Shown here one piece after another: positions 10,321-21,000 of a stretch of 37,845 bases of DNA. Both the position numbers and the translations under genes were made by a program. The first letter of the stretch is position 1. Every line of letters begins with the position of its first letter. Location: the NCBI GenBank assembly GCA_002811675.1, contig PDIM01000027.1, positions 1-37,845 of the forward strand, read 5' to 3'. A model generated the notes under the pieces. That model saw only the letters and a program-made list of their open reading frames with translations. It was not told where the DNA came from and searched no databases. This stretch comes from Ichthyosporea sp. XGB-2017a. Lineage: Eukaryota > Opisthokonta > Ichthyosporea.

Positions 10321-13300
10321 ATGTTAAATAGTAAAGATTCTTCCGGGTTGCAGGGCGACCTTGATACCGAATTGGTGGGAAAATTCAAGCAAATGACCCT
10401 TGAATTGACTGCTTCCCACGAAGCTGATATGGCCGACGGGTCAAAGGCTATGTGTGTTTCAGGTAAGTGTGTCCTGTTGTTTGTTGAGAATGCTAAGGGT
10501 CCTGTATTATTTATGCTTTATATTTGTCATTTGTGTGGTGCTGTTTGTTGAGTAGGCGAGGAAGTGCAAAAGTGGATCATGGACAATGTGACCGAAGGTT
10601 CATCGGAATCTGCTGCTGATTATGGTCAATGCCTTGTTCATATGAACGTTTTAAACGCCGCTGACGGAAGCAGAGACTTTAATGCTGATGAATCTTCGCT
10701 TTACAAAGTGTGTTGCAGCATTGATAATGCCTTTGATTCTAGCAATATGTATTTGTCTACTGAGGCATTGAATGATGATGATTCTGCCTCAATCTCATCC
10801 AATAGATCTTTGGAATTTGATGTCGAAAAGGATAGTGGTCATAGTTTTTTGCTTAGCGACTCCAATGTGGTAAAGAATGCTGCTGGTAGTCAGTTTGAGT
10901 ACAGGATTAAAAACCTTGGGCCTCAGCAAACTCCTATTTTGGTTTTTATTAACAAAAAGTCAGGAGGACAACAGGGGTCGAAGATTTTGGAGAGTTTTCG
11001 CAAGAACCTACACGAGTGCCAGGTTTATGATTTGAGTGATGGGGGCCCGAAGAAAGGATTGCTACAGTTTAAAGATGTCCCGAAACACTTTATTCTCGCA
11101 TGTGGAGGTGATGGAACTGTTGGCTGGGTTCTCTCGGTAATGGATACTATTGACTACGGAGATAAACCGAAGCCCCCTGTTGCGATTATACCCCTAGGTA
11201 CAGGTAATGATTTGTCTCGCGTAATGGGTTGGGGTGCTGGGGCTCCTAAAGGATCCATCACTGAAAGACTTTCAAAAATGTCTAACAGCCCTGTAACGAA
11301 AATGGACAGGTGGAATATTGATGTCACGGCCGATGATAAGGATGGGGATGGTGAGAACAAACATCTCGTAATGAACAATTACATGAGTATTGGTGTGGAT
11401 GCAAAGATTGCTCTAATGTTTCACGAAGATAGGGAGGCAAACCCAAAATCATACAATAACCAGACGAAAAACAAGATGATGTATGTTCATTTCTCTTCCA
11501 AAGCGATGTTTGCTCGTAAAAAGCTCTGTGACAATTTGGTTGTTTTTCTTGATGGAAAGCAAGTTACCATTAGCAAGGATATCGATGCCGTTATTGTATT
11601 AAATATTCCTAGTTATTCTGCTGGCGCAGACTTTTGGGGTAAGAAGAAGGATGGTTATGCCCCACAGACATTCGAAGACGGTTTGGTAGAGTTGGTAGGT
11701 GTCAAAGGTGTGTTGCACATGGGCCGCATTCAAGCCAAACTCTCTTCCGGTATTCGTCTTGGTCAGGGCAAACATGTGATGTTTAAGATTTTGAAAAAGA
11801 AAGGTATTGCAATGCAAGTGGATGGAGAGCCATGGAAACAAAAGCCTGCAGTGGTGAATGTTTCCCATCTAAACCAAGCGAATATGCTCATCAAAGTTAA
11901 GAAAACGAAAGAGGTTCGTGTGGGCATTGAGGAGATTGGAATCTCTGAGGAGTCTTTGCAGGAGCTCACAACAAAGTTCGTTCATAACTGCCCCACGTAT
12001 CCTATTGACAACAAAGGGGGAGATAATCATCATGCCGTGTTTTTTATTGGTAGTGAAGCTGTAGATTGGATTATGTCGTATATGAAAACAGAAGAACGCA
12101 ATGTGGCTTGGAAGGTTGGTCAAACTTTGATGAACCGAGGTTACATTCGACACATTACGTCGGATACGAAATCATTTCGAGATAACAATATGTACTACAT
12201 TTTTACTGGGAATGCTTGCAAAATGAGAATGGAGAAGCTGGAAGATGTCTTAAATTCGGCTGATCTTGAACTGTGCCGCAACTTGCTTATTCGGGCAACG
12301 ACTATGCATCCCGATGTGTATGAAATGGTAGAGAGAGCATTGGATAGAGAGGAGCGCAGTTTGCATGTTGAGCCTTTTGTGGCCCACTTAGAAATTGATA
12401 TCATTCAAGGTTTCCAGATTAAGTCGGGTGCCAAGAAATATCACCTTCTTGCGGAGTGTGGACCAGAGTCATTGAAGGCTAAAAGTAGTGAGGAGAGCAC
12501 AGATCCCATGTTTGACAAGAAGCTTCATTTTGTGATTTGTCGGTCGAACGCAATTGTTAAGTTTACACTCGTTAACAGGAGTGACAACTCCGAAGTTGGT
12601 TATGCATCGTTACCAGTGTCTGCTCTTTTGTCCGGAACGAAGACGGAAAAGATAATTACAATTGCTCCTCAGCTGGCGAAGCGCAAAGACACTGTACTGA
12701 ACAAAGACGCTGTGTATGGGCGCATTCAGGCGCTGGTAACCTACAATATGGTAAACAGAAGTGTGGATCCTGGGTCATATTTTGGACCAGAGGATTTTGT
12801 TGCCCCTGGTGAACCGACCCGTAAGTCGCTGGGCATTCGAACCGCATTTAAAGAAGCCAATCACATCTGTTGTCAATTTGACAATATCTTTGTTGTTAAG
12901 CGAACTCATTCTGACATTCGCGGGGCATTTAGCAAACCGCACAAGATTGAAGGTCTCTTTCAGTACTTTCAGTCTGCTGCTTTCAATGCAGAAGTCGAAG
13001 TCTTTATTTCCTCCAATGCAGCAACTCCCGATGAGTATACTTCTTTGGGAGTTTTTGTTACGTGTGGCGAAGGAAAAATTCAGGTTGAATTGCCTGCATG
13101 GGTCAGTACAAACGTCGGACATTACAAGGTACGTATGGTAATGCAGAGCGACTACTCTTTGGCACAAGGCTCAGTTTTCATCGTGGAAAGAGGGACTGGA
13201 TGCATTGTGTACGACATTGATGGTACGTTGACCCCTGGCGATGAAGAAGTTGTTCAACAAGCTTTGAAAGACGCGGTTAACATGAAACATGATATTAAGC

Positions 13301-13755
13301 TTAGACGCGGAGCTGTTTCACTTGTGCGATCTTGGGCTGCCAAAGGATTTCTTCCTCTATATGTCAGCGGCCGTGCAGGGTCGTTTTATAACTTGACTCG
13401 TGAATGGCTTGTTCGTCACGGGTTCCCAGCCGGAGCAATTCACCACACTGCTGATCATGCACCCACGCTCCCTGTGTACGCATCTGTCGGTGTGTTCAAG
13501 CTCAAGTATATGCAGCTGTTGAAAAAGCGTGGCCTGGACGTTGTTCATGCATATGGAAATACTGCTACTGATATGCAAGCCTATACAGAATTTGGAATGA
13601 AGAAAGAGCACATCTTCGGCATCGGAGGACGGCTTGGGAGTGATTATGAGCATGTGTATTGTGGACCAAAAGACTACACTGAGCACCTCTCGAAAGTGTG
13701 GGCACTACCCGATGCCACTATACCCATTCCACACCGCAGCAGGCCTGACTTTTAA
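10321..13755 (+). CDS. diacylglycerol kinase with DEP, C2-like and LNS2 domains
   Basis: Two exons, 10321-10462 and 10556-13755, give 1113 aa. The 93-bp intron has a GTAAGT donor, ATGCTAAG as branch candidate and a GAGTAG end; an acceptor 3 bp upstream would add one residue. The diacylglycerol kinase catalytic domain is about 171-300, with the phosphate-binding GGDGT at 231-235 and PLGTGNDLSR. The accessory domain is about 322-496. A DEP domain (about 518-598) suits membrane docking. A C2-like beta domain (about 650-770) is less certain. The last 180 residues form an LNS2 domain, as in lipins and PITPNM/Nir2, with DIDGT at 934-938 and YGNTATDMQAY downstream. Kinases of this family turn diacylglycerol into phosphatidic acid. 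Active lipin domains do the reverse, and Nir2 LNS2 domains bind phosphatidic acid. The usual C1 domains are not seen. It probably acts at cytosolic membrane faces. Confidence 0.9.
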
Positions 13756-13811
13756 GATACCAACACCCGCGTATGTATAGGATGTACCGTGTACGCAACA
13801 AAAGTATAAAA

Positions 13812-13817
13812 AATAAA
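13812..13817 (+). terminator. poly(A) signal AATAAA of the kinase gene
   Basis: AATAAA 56 bp after the kinase stop codon. The remaining 410 bp up to the p62 start hold no supported gene. Confidence 0.5.
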
Positions 13818-14071
13818 GGACTGCACATTTGCAAAGAAGGAAGCCAGTTTTTGAAATTTTGCTTCAAGCGATGTAAGAGCACAAACACCCAACCCTAGAA
13901 TAGCAAGAAGACTGGAGTACTCAGGGAGGAATGACCTGGGAGTACTATAAATTATAATAGTCTAGAAATTAGAACGGCGTTACTTGTGACCAAAGTTGTG
14001 ACTTGTTGAAACACGCAGTATAGTAGTGGAGAGAGATTTATCAACCCTTTTGGTGTGTGTGTCTTGGATAG

Positions 14072-14101
14072 GATCCTTCTTTGCTTGATCCTTCTTTGCT
14101 T
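14072..14101 (+). repeat. 15-bp tandem duplication
   Basis: GATCCTTCTTTGCTT occurs twice without a gap, 126 bp before the p62 start codon, probably within the promoter or 5' UTR. It is one of several short perfect tandem duplications in the window. Confidence 0.9.
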
Positions 14102-14226
14102 GATGGAAGAGCGGGTATGCTTAGTATGGTATTCTGTACATCCTGAATCATAGTGGCATGTGTTGTGGGTTAGAAAGCCATATCAATCTAGACGCGGAGA
14201 GGTAAACATAGAGTTGAGAGGGCGCC

Positions 14227-16341
14227 ATGAATGGAAAGAGCAAGTCTGAAGTGTTGCCGTTTATTGGGGCAGGGGAAGAGCTTCTTGCACGGGTGCAAAC
14301 TCGTCATCGGGGAGAAGAAGGGATTATGTTTGTGACCAGGAAAAAGGTTGTGTGGTGTGCTATTAGAGATGGAAAGCTTGATGTAGATAATCCCAAATTG
14401 AAAATCTCATACCCGGAAATTAAACTGCAAAAGGTGAATCCAGACTCAAAGCCTAAGCTGCAAATGCAGCTTGTGTTTCATCAAGAGGAGCGGCCCCCTG
14501 CTGGTTTTCATTTTAATGGAAAAGATGCTTTGAAGGACAGAACTAAAGTTAAGGAATGCTTTCAACAGCTGATTATTAAGAATCAAAAATTGCAGCCTCC
14601 TGGAGCGGAAGGAGGATCTGCTTCTTCCTCACGGCCGGCCACCCCGGCTGCAATACTGCTCGCGGAAGCAAATGTTCCCGAAGAGCTCAAAAAAAGGGCG
14701 CGGGTTCTAGCCCAGGATGCAGATTTGCGGCAGGTATATAACGATATTGTAACCAAAGGGCCAATCAGTGAAGAAGAATTTTGGAATACACGAAGGAATC
14801 TTCTTGATTCGGGGAAAGGGAATACAGGGGGAGGATTTGTCAACGAAAGCGATGGATCGCAGTTCGAGTTAAAACAGGGAGTGTCTTCCGCCTTTTTGGC
14901 CGACGTTCGTCCTGAGCTTGACAATGGGTGTAATAATTTCAAATATGTGTTGACGGCTGCCGTTATTCGCTCCATTTTTGTAACACATCCTGCTGTAAAG
15001 CGCTTATATGAGCTTTATGTACCGGACAAAATGAGCGAAAAAGAGTTTTGGAGAAAGTATTTTGAGTCGCGAACTTTTAATAAGTATCGTACGCAAGCAG
15101 CGGGCGGCAAACCAGCTACCACAAAAGGTGGCAAAAGGGGAAATGATGATATTTTTGCACACTGTGCGGATGGGGATGATGACTATGACAAATTGAAACA
15201 GCGACGCGTACAGGATACACTGGTGGATTTGACCTTGAGTGCAGATAACTCGCTAGAGGGTCACAGTGGTTCACGTGGCAGATCAGGATATGGGCAACTG
15301 TGCGAAACAGACACTCGTGAGGGGGATATTGCCACGAGATTGGAAACTGTTGGCAAGGGTAAAAATGCTCCGGTTAAAGTAAGGGACGAATCCCATGTTC
15401 TGCAAATCTTTAACAGACATTCTACGCTTGTGTTGAATTCCTTAAATGACAAAGTCGGGCCACCCACTAGCGAACAATTGAAAAAGTCTGGCAAGGAAAA
15501 GGTCAAGTTAAATGAGCAGCAATCGACGAAGGATAAAGGTGAGGGTGAGACCCCAACCAACGGCATTGTAAATGTAGATGTTTTTAAAGATGCTGTTATA
15601 TATGATGATCTTGTTGGGGAAAGTGATAGCCCATATATGTCGCTCAATATCAATGATGCTCATGCGTACATGCAAAACCTATCAGGGCTGAAAACTGGGG
15701 TCGCTGGTGGCACAATTGGGAAACGAAAGTTGAGTAAGGATGATGAAGCTGCTGCAGAAGAAAGGCGGAAAGGAATGAAGCGTTTTTGTGCATCTTTGGA
15801 TGCTTGGTCTCCCAAACTTTATCAAAGTGCCACAGGCTCTGGGGGTATTGAACCAGAGTCCGGTTTAGAATGCTTGAATGATGTTTCTTTGAGCGTGATT
15901 AAGTACCTGGCTGGCAAATGCAACGCGGCAGGTCAAAGTGGACTCCATGGAAAACCTCAATCGCTTGATCCACCGGTTGAAGTGCTTCCCGATTCTTCTA
16001 GGAAGCTTCTAATCCGATACACATTTGCTGTTGAAGAACTTCTTAGGCATTATTGGGCGAGGGGTAATTTGAGTAATGGGCTTCCAGGAAAGCCATCCGA
16101 GACAAAAGCGAAAATGGAACGTGTACGGGCAAAATTGGCGGAATGGAAAACGCTGATTGAAGGGGAAAGAAACAAATTCGAAATGGAAGAGACGAAGAAG
16201 TATTTTGATACATTGATTAACTCAATTGAGGCAGTACTGCGTGTACCATTAGCTCGAGGTCCACCTACAAGGCCTGGTACACCTGCTGGAGGTGTTCCTG
16301 CAAGACCAACAGTAAAGGGTTCTAATAAAAGTACAGCATAA
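14227..16341 (+). CDS. GTF2H1: TFIIH core subunit p62 / Tfb1
   Basis: 704 codons, single exon, first ATG of the frame. The N-terminal 115 residues match the p62 PH-like domain, which in known p62/Tfb1 proteins binds activators and repair factors. Two BSD domains follow: KGPISEEEFWNTRRNLL (about residue 178) and MSEKEFWRKYFESRTF (about 270), with the paired F-W hallmark. The C-terminal helices (AVEELLRHYWARGN; KMERVRAKLAEWKTLIEGER) match the p62 region that anchors to other TFIIH core subunits. Human p62 has 548 residues; the extra length lies mainly in a polar linker, about 300-520. It acts in the nucleus in promoter opening and nucleotide excision repair. It is tail-to-tail with QTRT2, with 52 bp between the stop codons. 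Confidence 0.88.
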   Translation: MNGKSKSEVLPFIGAGEELLARVQTRHRGEEGIMFVTRKKVVWCAIRDGKLDVDNPKLKISYPEIKLQKVNPDSKPKLQMQLVFHQEERPPAGFHFNGKDALKDRTKVKECFQQLIIKNQKLQPPGAEGGSASSSRPATPAAILLAEANVPEELKKRARVLAQDADLRQVYNDIVTKGPISEEEFWNTRRNLLDSGKGNTGGGFVNESDGSQFELKQGVSSAFLADVRPELDNGCNNFKYVLTAAVIRSIFVTHPAVKRLYELYVPDKMSEKEFWRKYFESRTFNKYRTQAAGGKPATTKGGKRGNDDIFAHCADGDDDYDKLKQRRVQDTLVDLTLSADNSLEGHSGSRGRSGYGQLCETDTREGDIATRLETVGKGKNAPVKVRDESHVLQIFNRHSTLVLNSLNDKVGPPTSEQLKKSGKEKVKLNEQQSTKDKGEGETPTNGIVNVDVFKDAVIYDDLVGESDSPYMSLNINDAHAYMQNLSGLKTGVAGGTIGKRKLSKDDEAAAEERRKGMKRFCASLDAWSPKLYQSATGSGGIEPESGLECLNDVSLSVIKYLAGKCNAAGQSGLHGKPQSLDPPVEVLPDSSRKLLIRYTFAVEELLRHYWARGNLSNGLPGKPSETKAKMERVRAKLAEWKTLIEGERNKFEMEETKKYFDTLINSIEAVLRVPLARGPPTRPGTPAGGVPARPTVKGSNKSTA

Positions 16342-16393
16342 GGGACAGTTAGCAAGTGATTTCCCAAGTATGTTTCAATATCCATCCATCTAT

Positions 16394-17797
16394 TTATTTA
16401 TAACCCCATCTTGCACAAAAATTAACGAAAGTACCATTCTCGATATTAAAACGGATAGCTTTGAAAAACGAAGTCCACCAATGAAGGTTGTGAATAGAAA
16501 GTAGGACCGGGCCGAGCATTTCATGTGTATTCAAAAGGTGCTGAACATATGCACGAGTGTGTCTTTGACAACAAAGACAGGAACATCCAGCAGAAATAGG
16601 TTCCTTAGCAGCTGCACACGCATTCCCATCCCAAAGGGAAAGAATATAGCTTCCCAATGGTGTATCTCCTTCAAATGACCAATTTTCCCACATCTCATTT
16701 TCACTAACATGGGCTGCTTTACTGAATCCCTCAGGTAGAACCAGAGCACAGCCCATCTCTGCAAGAGTGATTGGGTACACTGCATCAAAAACATCGACAC
16801 CCCCCTCCATTATACATCCTAAAACATCGTGCACAGACCTCATCCCATGCACAACGCGAAGAAGACTGCTGACAACAGAGGCACCAGAGTCTTTTTCTCC
16901 TTCGTTAGCCCTTGATAGAATATCCCAACATGAACGCAATTGACCTTCTCTCACACTAGCAGGCTCCCCCAAACCAAATCCCTCAAACGCAAAACCTGCA
17001 ATCAACCCTTCAGGTGCTTCAGCAATTTTCTTTAAAGTCTCCATCAACGACCGTGATCGCTCGGCATCTTTGCTGTTTCCTTGCACAACCGCCAGCAAGT
17101 AACGCGCCCCCACTTTTCCCTTTTCTCTGAGATCCTTTTCATATTGAATACACTCCCCGAGATATCTCAAAGTTCTGTCAACAGACTTTTGCAGGCGCTT
17201 TTCCCCCGGATTCTGAACGAACACATTGTCAGGCAAGGCACTGTACAAGTCTGGCTTCATTGCTTGATCAACAAGGTTGCAAACATACTCTTTGCTAGTT
17301 ATCTTCTTCCGCCCATTAGACGTCAGCACGGAAATGGCCCCACTTTTTTCACCGGCGGCAAATTCAGCATCACCACTTCGGGGGCTTTCATCTAACAAAT
17401 CTCTCACTGTACAATAAACTATCGGGGATGGGACCTTTCTTCCACTTGTGGTCTTGTTCTGACCACATTTGGACCCGGGAAGAGCCCAAAACTCAGCCGC
17501 CCCTTTTCCAAAACTTCGAAGAGTCTCCACCCCTTGGTGGTGTTCAAAGAGAGAGAGAACACTGGACTGGAAAATAGGCGAGGATGAGTTTGAGGTCTCT
17601 AGTGCATCTGCCAGTAGATCCGGCGTGATATAAGGAGGTGCTCCTCTTGATGTCTGAAGTACAAATGCTGGAGTCGGACATTGCTTTGGCGAAGATTCCC
17701 CTTCGGCTCCTCCAAATTCAAGCAACCCAGTACGAGCCAAACATTTCCTCCCCCCCTCTCTCTTTTCCTTGATGGCTTCAATCTGTGCCTGGAACAT
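16394..17797 (-). CDS. QTRT2: queuine tRNA-ribosyltransferase accessory subunit 2
   Basis: 467 aa from the ATG at 17797; an in-frame TTG upstream was rejected as a start. In known systems QTRT2 pairs with the catalytic subunit QTRT1 to exchange guanine for queuine at position 34 of GUN-anticodon tRNAs, often at the mitochondrial outer face. Family marks seen are KSVDRTLRYL, GLIAGFAFEGFG, GVDVFDAVYPITLAEMGCAL and a zinc site CSCLCC at 405-410 (C405, C407, C410), followed by HTRAYVQHLL and LLSIHNLHW. This region suits the TGT-family CxCxxC plus His site. The stop codon TAA sits inside an AATAAA at 16393-16398, so the 3' UTR must be very short. Whether this subunit or a separate QTRT1 carries catalysis is not decided here; accessory subunits lack the catalytic aspartate pair. 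Confidence 0.86.
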   Translation of the reverse strand: MFQAQIEAIKEKREGGRKCLARTGLLEFGGAEGESSPKQCPTPAFVLQTSRGAPPYITPDLLADALETSNSSSPIFQSSVLSLFEHHQGVETLRSFGKGAAEFWALPGSKCGQNKTTSGRKVPSPIVYCTVRDLLDESPRSGDAEFAAGEKSGAISVLTSNGRKKITSKEYVCNLVDQAMKPDLYSALPDNVFVQNPGEKRLQKSVDRTLRYLGECIQYEKDLREKGKVGARYLLAVVQGNSKDAERSRSLMETLKKIAEAPEGLIAGFAFEGFGLGEPASVREGQLRSCWDILSRANEGEKDSGASVVSSLLRVVHGMRSVHDVLGCIMEGGVDVFDAVYPITLAEMGCALVLPEGFSKAAHVSENEMWENWSFEGDTPLGSYILSLWDGNACAAAKEPISAGCSCLCCQRHTRAYVQHLLNTHEMLGPVLLSIHNLHWWTSFFKAIRFNIENGTFVNFCARWGYK

Positions 17798-18087
17798 ATT
17801 CACCAACTAATATAATCCACACAAGGTAAAGATCAATAAGTTTTCATGTAACGCAGAACTTATTTCGATAACACAATATTGACCAAAAACTGAAAGAGTG
17901 TTTTATTGTGAAACCCTCGTGGAGGGTTTTAACGTCTGCACTGGACAGTGGACACGCGACCAACGCCTAAAACACTCTCAAAGACCCATTCCTTTAGGGT
18001 TTTTGCCCTTCTGCACTCAATCTACACTCCAATTCGGTATTCTATTTACAATATGTTTCACCTTTTCACGTGCCACTGTTTTGTTCT

Positions 18088-21000
18088 TTATTGTTTGACA
18101 TATACAAAATATATGCAGTGTTTGATTTTCAGGGGGTCTTCGTTTTCCATTTCCGACGGTGAATTGGTAACAGTGGTTGGAGAGGAAGAGGGTTTTGATG
18201 AAATTTCCTCTCTGCTTTTAGCTACAACTGTTATTATCTCTTTCAAGCGTAAACGAGAGTTGCATTCTTTGAATGCCAGTTTTAGGTCTTCAAAGATGAT
18301 TACACTCAGTGGACACAACTCTGTATTTCCCACCAAAAGAGCTGAGCTACCATAAAAGTCTTTGCCTCTTTGCTGCTTTACAAAGCTATGGTCATTCCAA
18401 ATATCTTCCAGTTCAGATGGCCTCTTTATATCGGTTTTCGGGTACTCGCAGGGAACATAAAAGTCCTGACAGCCAAACACAACGGACCCTCTACGATGCA
18501 GTTTCTCAGAGCATTCTTTCGCAATTTTCTTAATAAATGACCTATATACTTCCAAGGCATCAAGGACATTGGTTGACATTTCACAAAGTGGGGAAAACTT
18601 GTCAACATGCGGAACAAAGGCAAGAGAAAGTCGGCTTGGATGCTCGGCTTCCTTCGAAAGCGTTTCATTACTTCTATGAGATTCACTTAAAGATATGTTA
18701 TCGTCTTCGGAAGAGATTGTCCATTCCTCGACTACTTCGGCATTAATTATATCACTCAGAAAGTCCTCACGGGTAGTTCTCGAATGCAGGCCAAGGTTCT
18801 TTAAGAGCTCATTGTTTGCCTCTATGTTTTTCATTCGTTTGCGCTCGTATTCGGACAATTCTCGTCCCTCTGTGGGCTCTTCACTATCAACATCGTCTGC
18901 TCGATCGCTTACTGCATTATCGCTTCCGCTGCCCTCGCCATCATCTACTTCATCGGCAAAATACTTTTCATAGTTCATTGCAAAGCCAGACGCACTAACA
19001 GGGCCTCGTCTGGCCGTATGTAATGATGCAAGAGAAATTCCATTCACAATGTCCTCACTGCATCTCCTTTGACGTCCTTCAAAATGCATACTTTCTTTGT
19101 TCCCTCGAGCAATCCATCCATCTTCCCACACAAATTCATTGAAAACAAGACCATCCCGACGAACGGCAAACCTTTCCACGCACTTTGTAAGAACTTGATT
19201 AACAATACTGACATCTTCGTTAACTTCAAATTCCCATACGGTTCCATCTACTTCCGGCTTCCACAAAATAGGTCTTTCAGGCACAGTTCTCTGCTTCATC
19301 CTAATAGTAACAGGTCTTGGGTCAGGGTCCAAAAATAAACTTCTTTCTACAGAGAAATATTTTGAAAAAAAGGCACTTTCACAACGAAGACTGCTAAGGT
19401 TTGGTTCCCAGTACTTTGGTTTTTGAAAGACAACAACATATTCATGTGACATCAGCAAAAAGCCATGAATGATAGAAAGGGTTACCCCAGAATCAATAGT
19501 TCCAGCGCAATTCCGCTGTCTCTTGATAATGAGCTCCTTGATGACAAAGCCACACTTCAGATATTCTAAAATCATCTCAAAACCCAAAGGCTGTATGTAA
19601 CAGTGCTCGCGGTTGTCTCCTATGCACAGGAGACATGTTTTTTCCGGTTTTAAAACTCTGAGAGATTCGCCAATCACTAGTCGATAGTTTTTCATAAATG
19701 CAGGAAGGGAGCTATGCAATGAAAGGTCCCCTGGAATCCCAACTGAATATAGAATGGCCTGATGGTAAGGGGGGTGGCTTAAGACAAGATCAAACTTATC
19801 ACTAGCGAAAATGGGACCATGCAAGTTTCGTGAATCTCCTTGAATCAAGAGTGGGCGATTGTAGATGTTAGTGACTTTCCGACCATTCTCCGGAAGAATA
19901 AATGAGAGGTTTTTTTGGGTTATATTTAAAGACTTTGGGTTAATGTCGATCCCCACACAGTATCGGCCATTAAGCCAAGACTCAATAAGATCAGAACCTC
20001 TTCCCATAAAGTTACTTAGAACTAAATCGTTTGGTTTCGAGTATTTTTGGATAGCAAATCGAGGAATTTGAGGTATCCAAGTTCCTTGGTAATCAGTGGC
20101 CCCATGGTGCGTTGCCCACCTTGGAGCCCTTCCCGGAATATCGAAATATGTACCCGAAAAGACTGTAGAGTACATTTGCTCCGCAGTAGGCTCGTACGAG
20201 TCGAGCGGCTTCAGGTTAAATGATCTGGGAAGGGGTTCTTCACTCTTAGAGTAGGTTTCCTGGCATTGACTTTCCTCTGGGGGAATGGACGGCTGGTGGT
20301 CTTTGGCGTTACTATCTAACGACATATGGGAATCCATGCGGTTGCATTCGGAAATATCTTCATCTTCGTCTTTTTGGAAACCTTGCAGACCTTTCTTCGG
20401 CTCCCCTGGCGAATTATCATCAAAGATGGAAATTGAAGTCGAAGGTGATGAAAGTGTATCTGCCTTTGAAATTTGACTTACTGTCTTCGCCGCGTCTTCA
20501 TTTACATGGGAGAGCTCACATAGATTTTCATTTAACTGTTCACGCTCAGAATTAGAGTTGAAGGAACTATGACTCCTCAAGGCTTCTCCTTCTAGAGTAT
20601 ACGGGGCTGTATCACACTCATTTTCTTCGGTAGACTCCTTATCTGCATCGGGGGAAGTGCGTGCATCACCAGAATCTTGAGCATCATCCAGAGCCGCAGA
20701 TGATGTCGCTTCTCTTCGCACAATTCTCGGTTCCAGAGCCTGGGAAATGACTTCACCAAGTGCAGTCCTAGTAAAATACGATTTATGATCATAGTCTTCC
20801 ATCTTTGTTACAAATTTATCAGCGTCGCTTAAAGCTTCTCTATCATCTTCAATTAGACCAAGAGAGTCACTAGTTTCGTCGAAGAACTCTGACGTTTTTT
20901 TTGGAAGTAAACCCATTTTTTGAAAAGAATATATTAGTGGAATGAGTATTTTCAACCTATCTATGCGCTTGGAATTATTGGTCTCTTCACGGGCAACGGC

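Noticed and set aside
17798-17806. TTG start of QTRT2, three codons upstream
   Set aside because: The ATG at 17797 is in frame and adequate; nothing supports a non-ATG start.
19422-20187. Methyltransferase domain as a TRM11-type tRNA guanine methyltransferase
   Set aside because: No THUMP domain, the loop is HPPY rather than DPPYG, and chromatin-reader modules surround it. Not fully excluded, so listed as a refuting outcome.
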